DNA of 64,000 bases from Alkaliphilus metalliredigens QYMF (GCF_000016985.1 NC_009633.1:1674001-1738000); one strand, 5' to 3'. Counted from the first letter of the stretch, positions 43,036-52,306 are shown. Program-made: numbers and translations. The notes: generated by a model from the letters alone, not told the origin.

Positions 43036-43638
43036 ATGGTTTTTTTGACTTTGGCTATTTTAGCTGGTATAGGAGCACTGATTGGATGGGTAACAAATCT
43101 ATTGGCCGTTAAACTCTTATTTAGACCCTTCGAACCTGTGAGGATTCCTATCATTAATGTCAGTATTCAAGGGCTGATTCCTAAACGGAGGAGTGAAATT
43201 GCCAGAAGTATAGGAAAAACCGTCGAAGAGGAACTTTTATCAGTTGATGAAATACTCTATCGATTGATGGAAACCCAAGATAAAAAAGAGATATTACAGA
43301 TATTGAAGATAAAAATACAGGCAATTGTGGAGGAACGACTTCCTTCCCTAATTCCTTCTGCTTTTAGAGGTATGATTGGGAAATATATCGAAGATGTAAT
43401 TGAGCGAGAAGGGGAAACGATGTTAGCGGAAGTGATGGCAAGTGTGGTAAAAAAGGCAACGGAAAACATTAATATTGGTCAAATGGTTGAAGAAAAGGTG
43501 AATGACTTTGAATTAGAAGGACTAGAATCTATGGTATTAACCATTGCACAAAAAGAATTAAAACATATTGAGATATTAGGTGGCGTACTGGGATTTATGA
43601 TTGGCTTATTTCAAGGAATAATTATTTTATTATTGTAA
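43036..43638 (+). CDS. DUF445-family membrane protein
   Basis: The 200-residue protein starts at ATG 43036 after GATGAGGTGG. It has membrane segments at both ends (about 4-22 and 180-199) and the DUF445 pattern IGWVTNLLAVKLLFRPFEPV then GLIPKRRSEIARSIG. The family includes B. subtilis YheB; its function is not known. It is 38 bp upstream of the thrS leader's promoter and stands alone. Confidence 0.85.
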   Translation: MVFLTLAILAGIGALIGWVTNLLAVKLLFRPFEPVRIPIINVSIQGLIPKRRSEIARSIGKTVEEELLSVDEILYRLMETQDKKEILQILKIKIQAIVEERLPSLIPSAFRGMIGKYIEDVIEREGETMLAEVMASVVKKATENINIGQMVEEKVNDFELEGLESMVLTIAQKELKHIEILGGVLGFMIGLFQGIIILLL

Positions 43639-43656
43639 AAAATAATGTAGAATTAC

Positions 43657-43685
43657 TTGACAAAAGAATGCAAAATCAATATAAT
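43657..43685 (+). promoter_or_regulatory. strong promoter for the thrS leader
   Basis: TTGACA at 43657-43662, a 17-base gap and TATAAT at 43680-43685. Confidence 0.88.
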
Positions 43686-43769
43686 TATGTAAATATACAA
43701 TTTCATACAATGAAATTATATTGAGGCTTTTTGTAGAGGCTCATTGAATTTTAAAAACATAATAACTGA

Positions 43770-44020
43770 TTTAAACGAAAAGGCGTTGAAGAGGAAAAGT
43801 AAGTTAAACCCAGTATTTAGAGAGGGCATGCCGTGGCTGAAAGCATATCCATATATGGATAACTGAAAACTACCTTGGAGCTGTTTCTTAGTAACCTTAG
43901 GTGAAAGGAAAAACGGTGACTCGTTATCGTCATTTGAGATGGATTACATATCAAATTAGGTGGAACCGCGGGAACTCAACCTCTCGTCCTATATACTTTT
44001 ATAGGATGATGGGTTTTTTT
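43770..44020 (+). promoter_or_regulatory. T-box riboswitch upstream of thrS
   Basis: The T-box AGGTGGAACCGCGGG is at 43958-43972, and a terminator follows with a T-run at 44013-44020. The specifier is probably ACC (43872-43874, in ACTACCTTGGAGCTG), a threonine codon. Uncharged tRNA-Thr would pair with it and stop termination, turning thrS on during threonine shortage. Confidence 0.9.
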
Positions 44021-44078
44021 TGTATCAATTTTTAAGGATGAATGTTGTCGATACTGAATATATGAAGGAGGAAAAAAT

Positions 44079-45989
44079 ATGGAAATGGTAAAAGTTGCAT
44101 TAAAAGATGGTTCGGTACGAGAAGTAGAAAAAGGGACAAGTATTTTAGATGTTGCAAAGGAAATTAGCCAGGGATTAGCTAGAGTTGCAATAGGAGCAGA
44201 GCTGGATGGGAAAAAAATTGACTTATTCGCCCCAATAGAGGGGGATTGTCAGCTGAGTATCCTTAGATTTGAAGATGAAGGTGGAGAAGAGTTTTTAAGA
44301 CACACCAGTGCCCATCTTCTTGCTCAAGCAGTATTGAGACTTTTCCCAAATACAAAATTAGCAATTGGTCCAGCCATTGATAATGGATTTTATTATGATT
44401 TTGATACAGAGCATAGATTTATACCAGAGGACTTAGAGAAAATCGAAGCAGAAATGCAAAAAATTGTTAAAGAAGATTTACATGTAGAGCGCTTTGAATT
44501 ATCAAGAGATAAGGCAATCGAGCTTGTAAAGGAGCAAGGAGAAGACTACAAGTTAGAATTAATCCAAGATTTGCCTGAAGATGCGGTGATTTCATTTTAC
44601 AAGCAAGGGGAATTTACAGACCTTTGTGCTGGACCCCATGTCTTGTCCACAGGTAAAATCAAAGCATTTAAACTACTCTCCATTGCTGGAGCCTATTGGC
44701 GTGGAGATGAAAAAAACAAAATGCTCCAAAGAATCTACGGGACATCCTTTACGAAGAAGGCGGATCTAGAGGCGCATTTAGAAAGATTAGAAGAAGCTAA
44801 AAAACGTGACCATCGAAAAATCGGTAAAGAATTAGACCTATTTAGTTTAAATGAAGAAGGACCTGGATTCCCATTTTTCCATCCAAATGGAATGATCGTC
44901 CGAAATGAGTTGGAAAACTTCTGGAGAAGAGAGCATACCAAGCGTGGGTATGAAGAAATCAAAACACCGATTATTTTGAATGAGCAGCTCTGGAAACAAT
45001 CTGGACATTGGGATCATTATCAAGAAAACATGTATTTTACAAATATTGATGATGCAAATTATGCAGTGAAGCCCATGAATTGCCCAGGATCAATTTTAAT
45101 GTATAAACGAAAAATGCATAGTTATCGAGATCTACCAATTAGAATGGGAGAGCTTGGTCTAGTCCATCGACATGAGCTATCTGGTGCATTGCACGGATTA
45201 ATGCGTGTGAGATGCTTTACCCAAGACGATGCCCATATCTTTATGCTACCTGAGCAGATCAAAGATGAAATCCTTGGCGTTATGAATTTCGTAGATTATT
45301 TCTATAAGGTCTTCGGGTTTAAGTACCATATTGAATTATCAACAAGACCAAAGGACTCAATGGGAACCGACGAAGAGTGGGATTTAGCAATTAATTCTCT
45401 AAGAGAAGCGCTAGAGGAGAATAATGTAAAGTATAAACTCAATGAAGGAGACGGCGCCTTCTATGGTCCCAAAATTGACTTTCATTTAGAGGATGCCATT
45501 GGACGAACATGGCAGTGTGGAACAATACAATTGGACTTCCAGATGCCTCAGCGTTTTGACATCAATTATGTGGGAGCAGATGGAGAGAAACATAGACCGA
45601 TTATGATTCACCGTGTTATTTTCGGAAGTATCGAAAGATTTATTGGTATTTTAATTGAGCATTATGCAGGTAAATTCCCCGCATGGCTGGCCCCGGTTCA
45701 AGCAAAGATTTTACCGATTACAGATAATCATTTAGAATATGCCAGAAAACTACAGCAGCAAATGCTTGAAAAGGATATTCGTGTAGTGATAGATGAGCGC
45801 AGTGAAAAAATTGGTTTCAAAATTAGAGAAGCCCGTTTGGAAAGAGTACCTTATATGCTTGTTATTGGAGATAAAGAAGTAGAATCAGAAACAGTCGCTG
45901 TCAGGGCAAGAGAAGAGGGCGAATTAGGTGCCGTTGATGCTTCAAAATTTATTGGAGATCTTGTAAAAGAAATTGCTGATAAGGCGTAA
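44079..45989 (+). CDS. thrS: threonyl-tRNA synthetase
   Basis: The 636-residue enzyme attaches threonine to its tRNA. Domains in order are TGS (about 1-62), the N2 editing domain (HTSAHLLAQA zinc/editing His, about 75-225), the class II catalytic core with MNCPGSI, VHRHELSGALHGL and FTQDDAHIF, and the anticodon-binding C-terminal domain (about 540-636). ATG 44079 follows AAGGAGGA. Control by the T-box leader upstream is expected. Confidence 0.98.
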   Translation: MEMVKVALKDGSVREVEKGTSILDVAKEISQGLARVAIGAELDGKKIDLFAPIEGDCQLSILRFEDEGGEEFLRHTSAHLLAQAVLRLFPNTKLAIGPAIDNGFYYDFDTEHRFIPEDLEKIEAEMQKIVKEDLHVERFELSRDKAIELVKEQGEDYKLELIQDLPEDAVISFYKQGEFTDLCAGPHVLSTGKIKAFKLLSIAGAYWRGDEKNKMLQRIYGTSFTKKADLEAHLERLEEAKKRDHRKIGKELDLFSLNEEGPGFPFFHPNGMIVRNELENFWRREHTKRGYEEIKTPIILNEQLWKQSGHWDHYQENMYFTNIDDANYAVKPMNCPGSILMYKRKMHSYRDLPIRMGELGLVHRHELSGALHGLMRVRCFTQDDAHIFMLPEQIKDEILGVMNFVDYFYKVFGFKYHIELSTRPKDSMGTDEEWDLAINSLREALEENNVKYKLNEGDGAFYGPKIDFHLEDAIGRTWQCGTIQLDFQMPQRFDINYVGADGEKHRPIMIHRVIFGSIERFIGILIEHYAGKFPAWLAPVQAKILPITDNHLEYARKLQQQMLEKDIRVVIDERSEKIGFKIREARLERVPYMLVIGDKEVESETVAVRAREEGELGAVDASKFIGDLVKEIADKA

Positions 45990-46015
45990 ATAAAATAAAG
46001 TTGTTGCAAAAAAAT

Positions 46016-46045
46016 AAAAAGCACTGGCAGTAGCCAGTGCTTTTT
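46016..46045. terminator. bidirectional terminator between thrS and the FtsH-like gene
   Basis: AAAAAGCACTGGC, an AGTA loop, GCCAGTGCTTTTT. Confidence 0.9.
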
Positions 46046-46046
46046 A

Positions 46047-47627
46047 TTATACTGCTTCTAATTCTTCCTTGGTTTTAACTGGGGCTTGCTTGAAGTCTCC
46101 TAAGAGTTCCTCCAGCTCATCGCCATTTAATGTTTCTCGATCTAGCAATGCTTTGGCGATGTCATTTAATTGTTTTTCATAGGTTTTCAGTTGATGAATG
46201 GTTTTCTCAAAGCAACCTTTAACAATATGGTTCATCTCTTTATTTAAGTCATTACTCATGGCATGAATCATATTGGCTTCATTATAAACATAGCCTAAAT
46301 CACTCATACCATAGTCACATACCATTTGCATCCCTAACTCAGTGGCTTTTTTTAAGTCATCCTTAGCACCTGTAGACAAATGATTGAAAATCAATTGTTC
46401 TGCAGCCCTGCCACCAAGCATCACCATGATTTTATGATAAAGCTCTTGCTGTGTATAGATATAGCGATCATCTTCAGGCATTTGGAGTACATAGCCCAGG
46501 GCCTGTCCCCGTGGAATAATAGATACTTTTTGTACCATGTCTGTTCCTAAAATTTTACCCACTAAGGCGTGTCCAGCCTCATGGAAGGCAACGATTTCCT
46601 TTTCTTTTTGAAGCACGGTGGGATTTCTGACTTGAAGTCCTGCGATCACTCGCTCGATGGCTTGATCAAAATGGTCTAAACTGATGACTTCAGCATCTTC
46701 CCGAACGGCGATAATGGCAGCTTCGTTAGAGATATTTGCTAAGTGGGCACCACTCATGCCATGGGTTTTTCGAGCTAAATTTTTGATTTCAATTTTGGGA
46801 CAGAGGGGCTTGTTTTTCGTATGAACCTTTAGGATTTCTTCTCTGGCCCGTACATTTGGATTGCTAATATACATGTGACGGTCAAAGCGACCGGGACGTA
46901 GAAGCGCTTCATCTAATAGATCCATTCGGTTGGTGGCTGCGATGACCACCACTGTTTGGTCGGTATTGAAGCCATCTAACTCTACAAGAAGTTGATTGAG
47001 GGTTTGGTCCTTTTCATTATTACTATCTAAATGTCTTTTGGCACCAATGGCATCAACCTCATCAATGAAAATCACGCTAGGCGCTTCTTTTTTCGCCTTT
47101 TCAAATAGTGTACGGATACGTTTAGCGCCTACACCTACATACTTTTCCACAAACTCTGAACCACTTGCTGAAAAAAAGGTTGATTTTGTTTCCCCAGCCA
47201 CTGCAGAAGCAAGTAATGTCTTGCCGGTTCCAGGGGGGCCATGGAAAAGAATTCCCTTGGGTATCTTGGCTCCCATTTTCTTATATTTTTCTGATTGATT
47301 AATGAAGTCAATGACCTCTGCTAGTTCTTCCTTTACCTCGTCTAATCCTGCTACATCCTCGAATGTTGTTTTAGGTTTTGTAAAGGTTTCTTTAGTGTTT
47401 GTATCTTTTTCCTTTTTCTCGGTTTTAATGGTTGCATGAGCTAACTGTGCGGGTCTATCTAATTTCATATAATATATAAAGAGAATAGAAGTGATCCCGA
47501 TAATTAATAAGCGATCGCCTCCTGTAAACTGGGGACCTACACTATTATTACTCCATACAGTATAACTTGAAATGACTGTAAGGATAATAAATATAAAAAG
47601 CAGAATAATAATAATCCTTTTTTTCAC
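46047..47627 (-). CDS. FtsH-like AAA membrane metalloprotease
   Basis: The 526-residue protein has two N-terminal membrane segments (about 4-22 and 40-54), an AAA ATPase domain with GPPGTGKT (130-137), FIDEVDAIG and the SRH region ATNRMDLLDEALLRPGRFD, and a C-terminal zinc protease with HEAGH (about 355). It resembles FtsH but is shorter than the usual 600-650 residues: the periplasmic loop is only about 17 residues. It is probably an extra FtsH paralogue. ATG 47627 begins MKKRIIIILLFIF. It is convergent with thrS. Confidence 0.92.
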   Translation of the reverse strand: MKKRIIIILLFIFIILTVISSYTVWSNNSVGPQFTGGDRLLIIGITSILFIYYMKLDRPAQLAHATIKTEKKEKDTNTKETFTKPKTTFEDVAGLDEVKEELAEVIDFINQSEKYKKMGAKIPKGILFHGPPGTGKTLLASAVAGETKSTFFSASGSEFVEKYVGVGAKRIRTLFEKAKKEAPSVIFIDEVDAIGAKRHLDSNNEKDQTLNQLLVELDGFNTDQTVVVIAATNRMDLLDEALLRPGRFDRHMYISNPNVRAREEILKVHTKNKPLCPKIEIKNLARKTHGMSGAHLANISNEAAIIAVREDAEVISLDHFDQAIERVIAGLQVRNPTVLQKEKEIVAFHEAGHALVGKILGTDMVQKVSIIPRGQALGYVLQMPEDDRYIYTQQELYHKIMVMLGGRAAEQLIFNHLSTGAKDDLKKATELGMQMVCDYGMSDLGYVYNEANMIHAMSNDLNKEMNHIVKGCFEKTIHQLKTYEKQLNDIAKALLDRETLNGDELEELLGDFKQAPVKTKEELEAV

Positions 47628-47772
47628 CTAATCACCACCTTTGATTTCTTTTGCCTTTAGCATACCCAAAAGAGAACGCAAACATAAGATGTCATTGCAA
47701 ATTAAAAAGAGGAAAAAATTTGAAGAAGAATCAAAAGAGTAAAGAAAGAATCAAAAAAGTAAAGAAAAAAAC

Positions 47773-47801
47773 TTGACAAATAATGAACTACTTGATACTA
47801 T
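47773..47801 (+). promoter_or_regulatory. promoter for the infC operon
   Basis: TTGACA at 47773-47778, a 17-base gap and TACTAT at 47796-47801. Confidence 0.8.
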
Positions 47802-47814
47802 GTATAGGTAAAAG

Positions 47815-47955
47815 AAAGCAGAAGACTTCCGCTTCTCACCTTACAACAACGTTCGTAGGGTTAATAGATCAATGAGTTACTATAGGTTTATTTTATATAG
47901 TGATAGAATTGAAGCGGATAGTTTAGGCTATACGCTTTTTTTAGTGTAAAAAATT
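47815..47955 (+). promoter_or_regulatory. infC operon leader with terminator, probably the L20-controlled leader
   Basis: The leader lies between the promoter and infC. GCAGAAGACTTCCGCTTC near its start and GAAGCGGATAGTTTAGGCTA then TACGCTTTTTTT near its end form competing helices, the second ending in a T-run. In Firmicutes this place holds the leader that lets ribosomal protein L20 repress infC-rpmI-rplT. I infer the same here from position and layout. Confidence 0.65.
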
Positions 47956-47972
47956 ACAGGAGGTGTCATGTT

Positions 47973-48491
47973 ATTAGAGATAACCAAGAAGCCCAAATTA
48001 ATGAAGAAATTAGGGACAAGGAAGTAAGACTGATTGATGCTAACGGCGATCAACTAGGTGTTGTGCCTGGTAGAGAAGCACTACAGATCGCAAGTGAAAA
48101 AAATCTAGATCTAGTGAAAATTTCACCTCAGGCTAAACCACCGGTATGTAAAATCATGGATTATGGTAAGTTCAAGTATGAATTAGCCAAGAAAGACAAA
48201 GAAGCCAAGAAGAAGCAAAAAGTGGTGACAGTTAAAGAGGTTCGATTAAGTCCAAATATTGAAGCACATGATGTTGAGGTAAAATGTAAGCGAGCTCTGA
48301 AATTTCTAGAAAGCGGAGATAAAGTCAAAGTGACTCTACGATTCAGAGGTAGAGAACTAGGTAATATCGAAGCGGGAAGAAAAGTGATTAACCAATTTAA
48401 AGATATGCTCACTGAGGTTAGTACAGTTGAGAAGTATCCAAAAATGGAAGGTCGACAAATGATAATGGTTTTAGCTCCAAAAAACGCGTAG
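47973..48491 (+). CDS. infC: translation initiation factor IF-3, ATT start
   Basis: IF-3 keeps the ribosomal subunits apart and checks the start codon. The 172-residue protein is encoded from ATT 47973; AGGAGG lies 9 bases upstream. The codons read IRDNQEAQINEEIRDKEVRL then IDANGDQLG, the conserved N-terminus. An out-of-frame ATG at 47968 cannot be the start, and the next in-frame ATG is too far inside. AUU starts in infC are known and serve autoregulation. The C-terminal domain (ISPQAKPPVCKIMDYGKFKY onward) is complete. First gene of infC-rpmI-rplT. Confidence 0.95.
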   Translation: MRDNQEAQINEEIRDKEVRLIDANGDQLGVVPGREALQIASEKNLDLVKISPQAKPPVCKIMDYGKFKYELAKKDKEAKKKQKVVTVKEVRLSPNIEAHDVEVKCKRALKFLESGDKVKVTLRFRGRELGNIEAGRKVINQFKDMLTEVSTVEKYPKMEGRQMIMVLAPKNA

Positions 48492-48511
48492 CTTGAAGGG
48501 AGGAAATTAAC

Positions 48512-48703
48512 ATGCCAAAAATGAAAACACATAGAGGCGCAGCAAAAAGATTTAAGAAGACAAAAACAGGTCTGTTAAAGAGAATGAAAGCCTATAAGAG
48601 TCATATCTTAACTAAAAAGTCTTCAAAGAGAAAGAGAAACCTTAGAAAAGCAACAGTAGTTTCTAAAGGAGATTTCAAGAGAATTAAACAATTATTACCA
48701 TAG
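48512..48703 (+). CDS. rpmI: 50S ribosomal protein L35
   Basis: The 63-residue basic protein reads [20 protein letters not shown] then [20 protein letters not shown], the L35 pattern. It binds the large ribosomal subunit. ATG 48512 follows GGGAGGAAATT, 20 bp after infC, in the same operon. Confidence 0.98.
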
Positions 48704-48735
48704 ATCGATAAACGATAGAAACGGAGGTTGTCATA

Positions 48736-49095
48736 ATGGCTAGAGTTAAAAAGGGTGTTACAGCCCGTAAAAGACATAAAAAAGTATTAAAATTGGCTAA
48801 AGGATTTAGAGGAGCAAGAAGTAAACTCTTTAGACCAGCAAACCAATTCGTTATGAAAGCATTAAGACATGCTTATGTAGGACGAAAGTTAAGAAAAAGA
48901 GATTTTAGAAGGTTATGGATTACAAGAATTAATGCAGCAACTAGAATAAATGGATTATCTTATTCTAAATTCATTAGTGGATTAAAATTATCTGGTATCG
49001 AAATGAACAGAAAAGTGTTATCAGAAATGGCAATTCATGATAAAGAAGGCTTTGCTCAATTAGTTGAGACTGCTAAACAAAAACTAAACGCATAA
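48736..49095 (+). CDS. rplT: 50S ribosomal protein L20
   Basis: The 119-residue protein reads [20 protein letters not shown] then [20 protein letters not shown] and [14 protein letters not shown], the L20 pattern. L20 starts large-subunit assembly and represses its own operon through the leader. ATG 48736 follows GGAGGTTGTCATA. Last gene of the operon; terminators follow. Confidence 0.98.
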   Translation: MARVKKGVTARKRHKKVLKLAKGFRGARSKLFRPANQFVMKALRHAYVGRKLRKRDFRRLWITRINAATRINGLSYSKFISGLKLSGIEMNRKVLSEMAIHDKEGFAQLVETAKQKLNA

Positions 49096-49101
49096 TCCAG
49101 G

Positions 49102-49125
49102 GTCCTTATTTATAAGGACTTTTTT
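49102..49125 (+). terminator. terminator after rplT
   Basis: GTCCTTAT and ATAAGGAC stem, then TTTTTT. Confidence 0.85.
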
Positions 49126-49166
49126 CATATCATAGGAAAGTACTACTTTCCTATGATATGAAAAAA
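49120..49166. repeat. perfect 47-base palindrome
   Basis: The arms TTTTTTCATATCATAGGAAA-GTA and TAC-TTTCCTATGATATGAAAAAA are exact reverse complements of 23 bases around a single C. The first arm shares its T-run with the rplT terminator. It can act as a terminator on either strand. Confidence 0.85.
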
Positions 49167-49190
49167 GGGGTTGAAAGGGGAAGTTAAATT

Positions 49191-49256
49191 CTCAAGGTAT
49201 ACAAAAGAAGTCGCCTGGTCAATAATCTCTAAATAGGTTGGACCATAGACCTTGAG
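49191..49256 (+). promoter_or_regulatory. candidate structured leader upstream of ktrB
   Basis: Nested helices are visible: CTCAAGGT (49191-49198) with ACCTTGAG (49249-49256), and inside them TGGTC (49216-49220) with GACCA (49241-49245). It does not match a riboswitch I know, including the c-di-AMP ydaO type. Confidence 0.4.
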
Positions 49257-49362
49257 TCTGCATAAAATGGGTGAAAATCAACATACATAGAATTATTATC
49301 ATGATATCAGGAACATACAATAAGTGGATGTTAATGAAAGATAACCAGTAGGTGGTGTAAAA

Positions 49363-50712
49363 ATGAAAGACAAGATTGGGCACCCAAAGATAGATCCTAC
49401 CCAAGTGTTGGTAATGGGATTTGCCTCTGTTATAATGATTGGTGCATTGCTTTTAAACCTACCCATTGCAGCGCAGGATGGTCGAAGCATAGGTTTTTTA
49501 AATGCCCTATTCACTTCCACATCAGCGGTCTGTGTAACTGGATTGGTTGTTGTGGATACGGGAACATACTGGACTATTTTTGGTAAAACAATTATTTTAA
49601 TACTGATTCAGATTGGTGGACTTGGGTTTATGACCATGGCAACAATGTTTGCCATACTTTTAGGAAAGAAAATTTCCCTTAAGGAAAGACTCATTATACA
49701 AGAGTCTCTTAATCAAAATACATTAACGGGGCTAGTGCGCTTTACAAAATACATTATACTGGGTACATTCGCCATTGAAGCGATTGGTGCATTTTTCTTG
49801 GCCTTTCGGTTTGTACCAGAACTAGGCTGGGCTAAGGGGATTGCTTATTCCATATTTCACTCAATATCTGCCTTTTGCAATGCTGGATTTGATATTATTG
49901 GTAACGGTGTGGGGTTAACACCCTATGTCAATGACCCCATTGTCAATGTCACCCTATGGGCCATGGTTATTTTGGGTGGTATTGGATTTTCAGTCATGGT
50001 AGATGTTGTGAATCAACGAAAATTCAAGAAATTTACACTACATACAAAAATGGTATTAATAATTACGGGAGCCTTATTAGGACTTGGATTTGTTGGATTT
50101 CTAATTTTAGAGTGGAATAACCCTGAAACACTGGGAAGTCTCAATTTTGGTGGGAAATTGATGGCGGCCTTCTTCCAATCAATGACCACAAGAACGGCGG
50201 GCTTTAATACCATTGCCTCGGACCAAATGACAAATGCATCTAAGTTTTTATCCATCCTATGGATGTATATTGGAGGCTCACCTGCATCTACAGCAGGGGG
50301 GATTAAAACGGCTACATTGGGAGTCCTTGTGTTTACTGTGATTTCAGTTGTTAAAGGTCGAGAAGAGACAGAGCTCTATGGGAGAAGAATCCCTAGGACC
50401 ATTGTCAACAGAGCCTTGACCGTGGCAAGTATTGGACTGGTTCTAATTGTGTTTGTGACAATGATCCTATCCATTACAGAAACAGGATTCTCCTTTATGG
50501 ACATTTTATTTGAAACGACTTCAGCCTTTGGAACAGTCGGTCTTTCTCTAGGAGTGACACCAGAATTAAGTGTAATTGGTAGAATTGTGATTATTTTTAT
50601 GATGTTTGCAGGACGTGTAGGACCATTAACAATTGCCTATGCATTGGCAACACAACAGCGCAAGAACAAAGGTATGATCAGATATCCTGAGGAAAAAATA
50701 ATAGTGGGCTAG
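49363..50712 (+). CDS. ktrB: potassium transporter, KtrB/TrkH family
   Basis: The 449-residue channel-like protein has about eight to ten membrane segments and four P-loop repeats, such as TSTSAVCVTGL, SISAFCNAGFD, TTRTAGFNTI and TSAFGTVGLS, whose glycines form the potassium filter. Length and sequence fit KtrB (NtpJ-like) better than the longer TrkH. ATG 49363 follows AGGTGGTG. Only 13 bp separate it from ktrA, its gating partner. Confidence 0.93.
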   Translation: MKDKIGHPKIDPTQVLVMGFASVIMIGALLLNLPIAAQDGRSIGFLNALFTSTSAVCVTGLVVVDTGTYWTIFGKTIILILIQIGGLGFMTMATMFAILLGKKISLKERLIIQESLNQNTLTGLVRFTKYIILGTFAIEAIGAFFLAFRFVPELGWAKGIAYSIFHSISAFCNAGFDIIGNGVGLTPYVNDPIVNVTLWAMVILGGIGFSVMVDVVNQRKFKKFTLHTKMVLIITGALLGLGFVGFLILEWNNPETLGSLNFGGKLMAAFFQSMTTRTAGFNTIASDQMTNASKFLSILWMYIGGSPASTAGGIKTATLGVLVFTVISVVKGREETELYGRRIPRTIVNRALTVASIGLVLIVFVTMILSITETGFSFMDILFETTSAFGTVGLSLGVTPELSVIGRIVIIFMMFAGRVGPLTIAYALATQQRKNKGMIRYPEEKIIVG

Positions 50713-50725
50713 AAGGGGTGAAGAA

Positions 50726-51370
50726 ATGAAACAATATATTGTAATTGGATGTGGACGGTTTGGTAGTAGCGTTGCTAAGACCCTGTATAAAATGGGACAT
50801 GATGTACTTGCCATAGATGGAAATGAAGAAATCGTACAACATATTTCAGATGAGGTTACCCATGCTGTTCAGGCAGATGCCACAGATGAACATGCTTTAC
50901 GTACTTTGGGAATTAGAAACTTTGATGTGGCTGTCATCACCATCGGCTCTAACATACAAGCCTCCATCATGGCGACATTAATTGTCAAAGACCTAGGGGT
51001 CAAATATGTTGTAGCTAAGGCACAAAACGACATGCATGCCAAGGTATTGTACAAAATAGGAGCTGACCGTGTTGTGTTCCCTGAACGTGATATGGGAACT
51101 CGTGTAGCCCACAATCTTGTTTCTACTAATATACTGGATTATATTGAATTGGCGCCGGACTATAGTATTATGGAGATTAGCGCACTGGAAGCTTGGAGTG
51201 GTAAAACACTTTTAGAGATTAATGTGAGAGCAAAATATGGAGTCAACATCATGGCCATTAAACAAGGAGATCTTATCAATGTGTCGCCTAATGCAAAGGA
51301 TCGCATTAGCCGAGGAGATGTACTTGTGGTAATCGGTCATAATAATGATCTAAAGAAGATTCAAGAGTAA
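50726..51370 (+). CDS. ktrA: potassium uptake regulator KtrA (TrkA family)
   Basis: The 214-residue cytoplasmic protein has an N-terminal RCK/TrkA-N nucleotide-binding domain, IGCGRFGSSVAKTLY (GxGxxG, about 8-22) with AIDGNEE, and a C-terminal TrkA-C domain. It binds NAD/ATP and gates the KtrB channel. ATG 50726 follows AAGGGGTG. A rRNA methyltransferase gene follows after 14 bp, possibly in the same transcript. Confidence 0.95.
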   Translation: MKQYIVIGCGRFGSSVAKTLYKMGHDVLAIDGNEEIVQHISDEVTHAVQADATDEHALRTLGIRNFDVAVITIGSNIQASIMATLIVKDLGVKYVVAKAQNDMHAKVLYKIGADRVVFPERDMGTRVAHNLVSTNILDYIELAPDYSIMEISALEAWSGKTLLEINVRAKYGVNIMAIKQGDLINVSPNAKDRISRGDVLVVIGHNNDLKKIQE

Positions 51371-51384
51371 GGTAGGTGAATATT

Positions 51385-52203
51385 ATGATGGAGCAGCAAA
51401 TCATTACCAGTGATAAAAATGCAGTGTTGAAGCATATAAAAGGACTCAGTCTCAGGAAGAATCGAATAAAACATCAACAGTTCACCATTGAAGGATTACG
51501 AATTGTTGAAGAATGTTTTTTGCATGGGGGACCCATTGACCATATTCTATATTGTGACCATATTCATCAGGTTCAAGGAGGTCCACATCTACTAGAAAAA
51601 CTTAAAGAAAAATATCCATGCCATCAAACAATGGACTCACTTTTTTTAAAAATAGCAGATACAGAAACCCCTCAAGGAATCATTGCAGTGGTTGAAATGA
51701 AAAACCATCAATTAGAGAGCTTAGATCTAGAGAAAAAAGAGAATCCATTTATTGTGGTTTTAGATGAGATTCAAGATCCAGGTAACCTAGGAACAATCAT
51801 TCGAACAGCAGAAGGCGCAAAAACAGATGCTATTATCCTAACTAAGGGATGTGTGGATCCATATAATAGTAAGAGTATTCGAGCTACCATGGGAGCCATA
51901 TTTCATTTGCCTATTATACAAAGTAATAATAATGAAGAGTGGATTTATTATTTGAAAGCAAATGCTGTGAAGCTTGTTGCCAGTACATTAGAAACAGATA
52001 AGAATCATTTTCAGCTGGATTATAATAATCCAATTGCGATGATTATTGGTAATGAGGCGAGAGGCATTCACCCAGATATTCTTGCCCAAGTAGATGAACG
52101 GGTAAAGATACCTATATTAGGAAAAATCGAGTCATTAAATGCCTCGGTAGCAGCTGGAATACTGATATACCAAGGAATACAGGGAAGATTTCTAAAAGAT
52201 TAG
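51385..52203 (+). CDS. SpoU/TrmH-type RNA methyltransferase
   Basis: The 272-residue protein has an N-terminal RNA-substrate-binding domain (about 15-100) and a SpoU SPOUT methyltransferase domain. Visible are LDEIQDPGNLGTIIRTAEG (motif 1), IIGNEARGI (motif 2) and IPILGKIESLNASVAAGILI (motif 3). Members ribose-methylate 23S rRNA or tRNA. ATG 51385 is preferred over GTG 51376 because AAGGTAGG lies 9 bases before it. It lies 14 bp after ktrA. Confidence 0.92.
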   Translation: MMEQQIITSDKNAVLKHIKGLSLRKNRIKHQQFTIEGLRIVEECFLHGGPIDHILYCDHIHQVQGGPHLLEKLKEKYPCHQTMDSLFLKIADTETPQGIIAVVEMKNHQLESLDLEKKENPFIVVLDEIQDPGNLGTIIRTAEGAKTDAIILTKGCVDPYNSKSIRATMGAIFHLPIIQSNNNEEWIYYLKANAVKLVASTLETDKNHFQLDYNNPIAMIIGNEARGIHPDILAQVDERVKIPILGKIESLNASVAAGILIYQGIQGRFLKD

Positions 52204-52241
52204 AATTTTTAAAAAATTTAATAACTCCTTCAGAAATCCCA

Positions 52242-52270
52242 TTGTTTTACAAGAAAACCTATGCTATAAT
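52242..52270 (+). promoter_or_regulatory. promoter for yqzL and the pheS leader
   Basis: TTGTTT at 52242-52247, a 17-base gap, then TATAAT at 52265-52270. Confidence 0.7.
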
Positions 52271-52306
52271 AGGGCTATAATGGGTTAAAGAAAGGAGTGT
52301 GGTCCC

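Noticed and set aside
49183-49362. c-di-AMP (ydaO) riboswitch before the potassium genes
   Set aside because: The region is too short and lacks the conserved ydaO sequence blocks; only generic nested stems are present.
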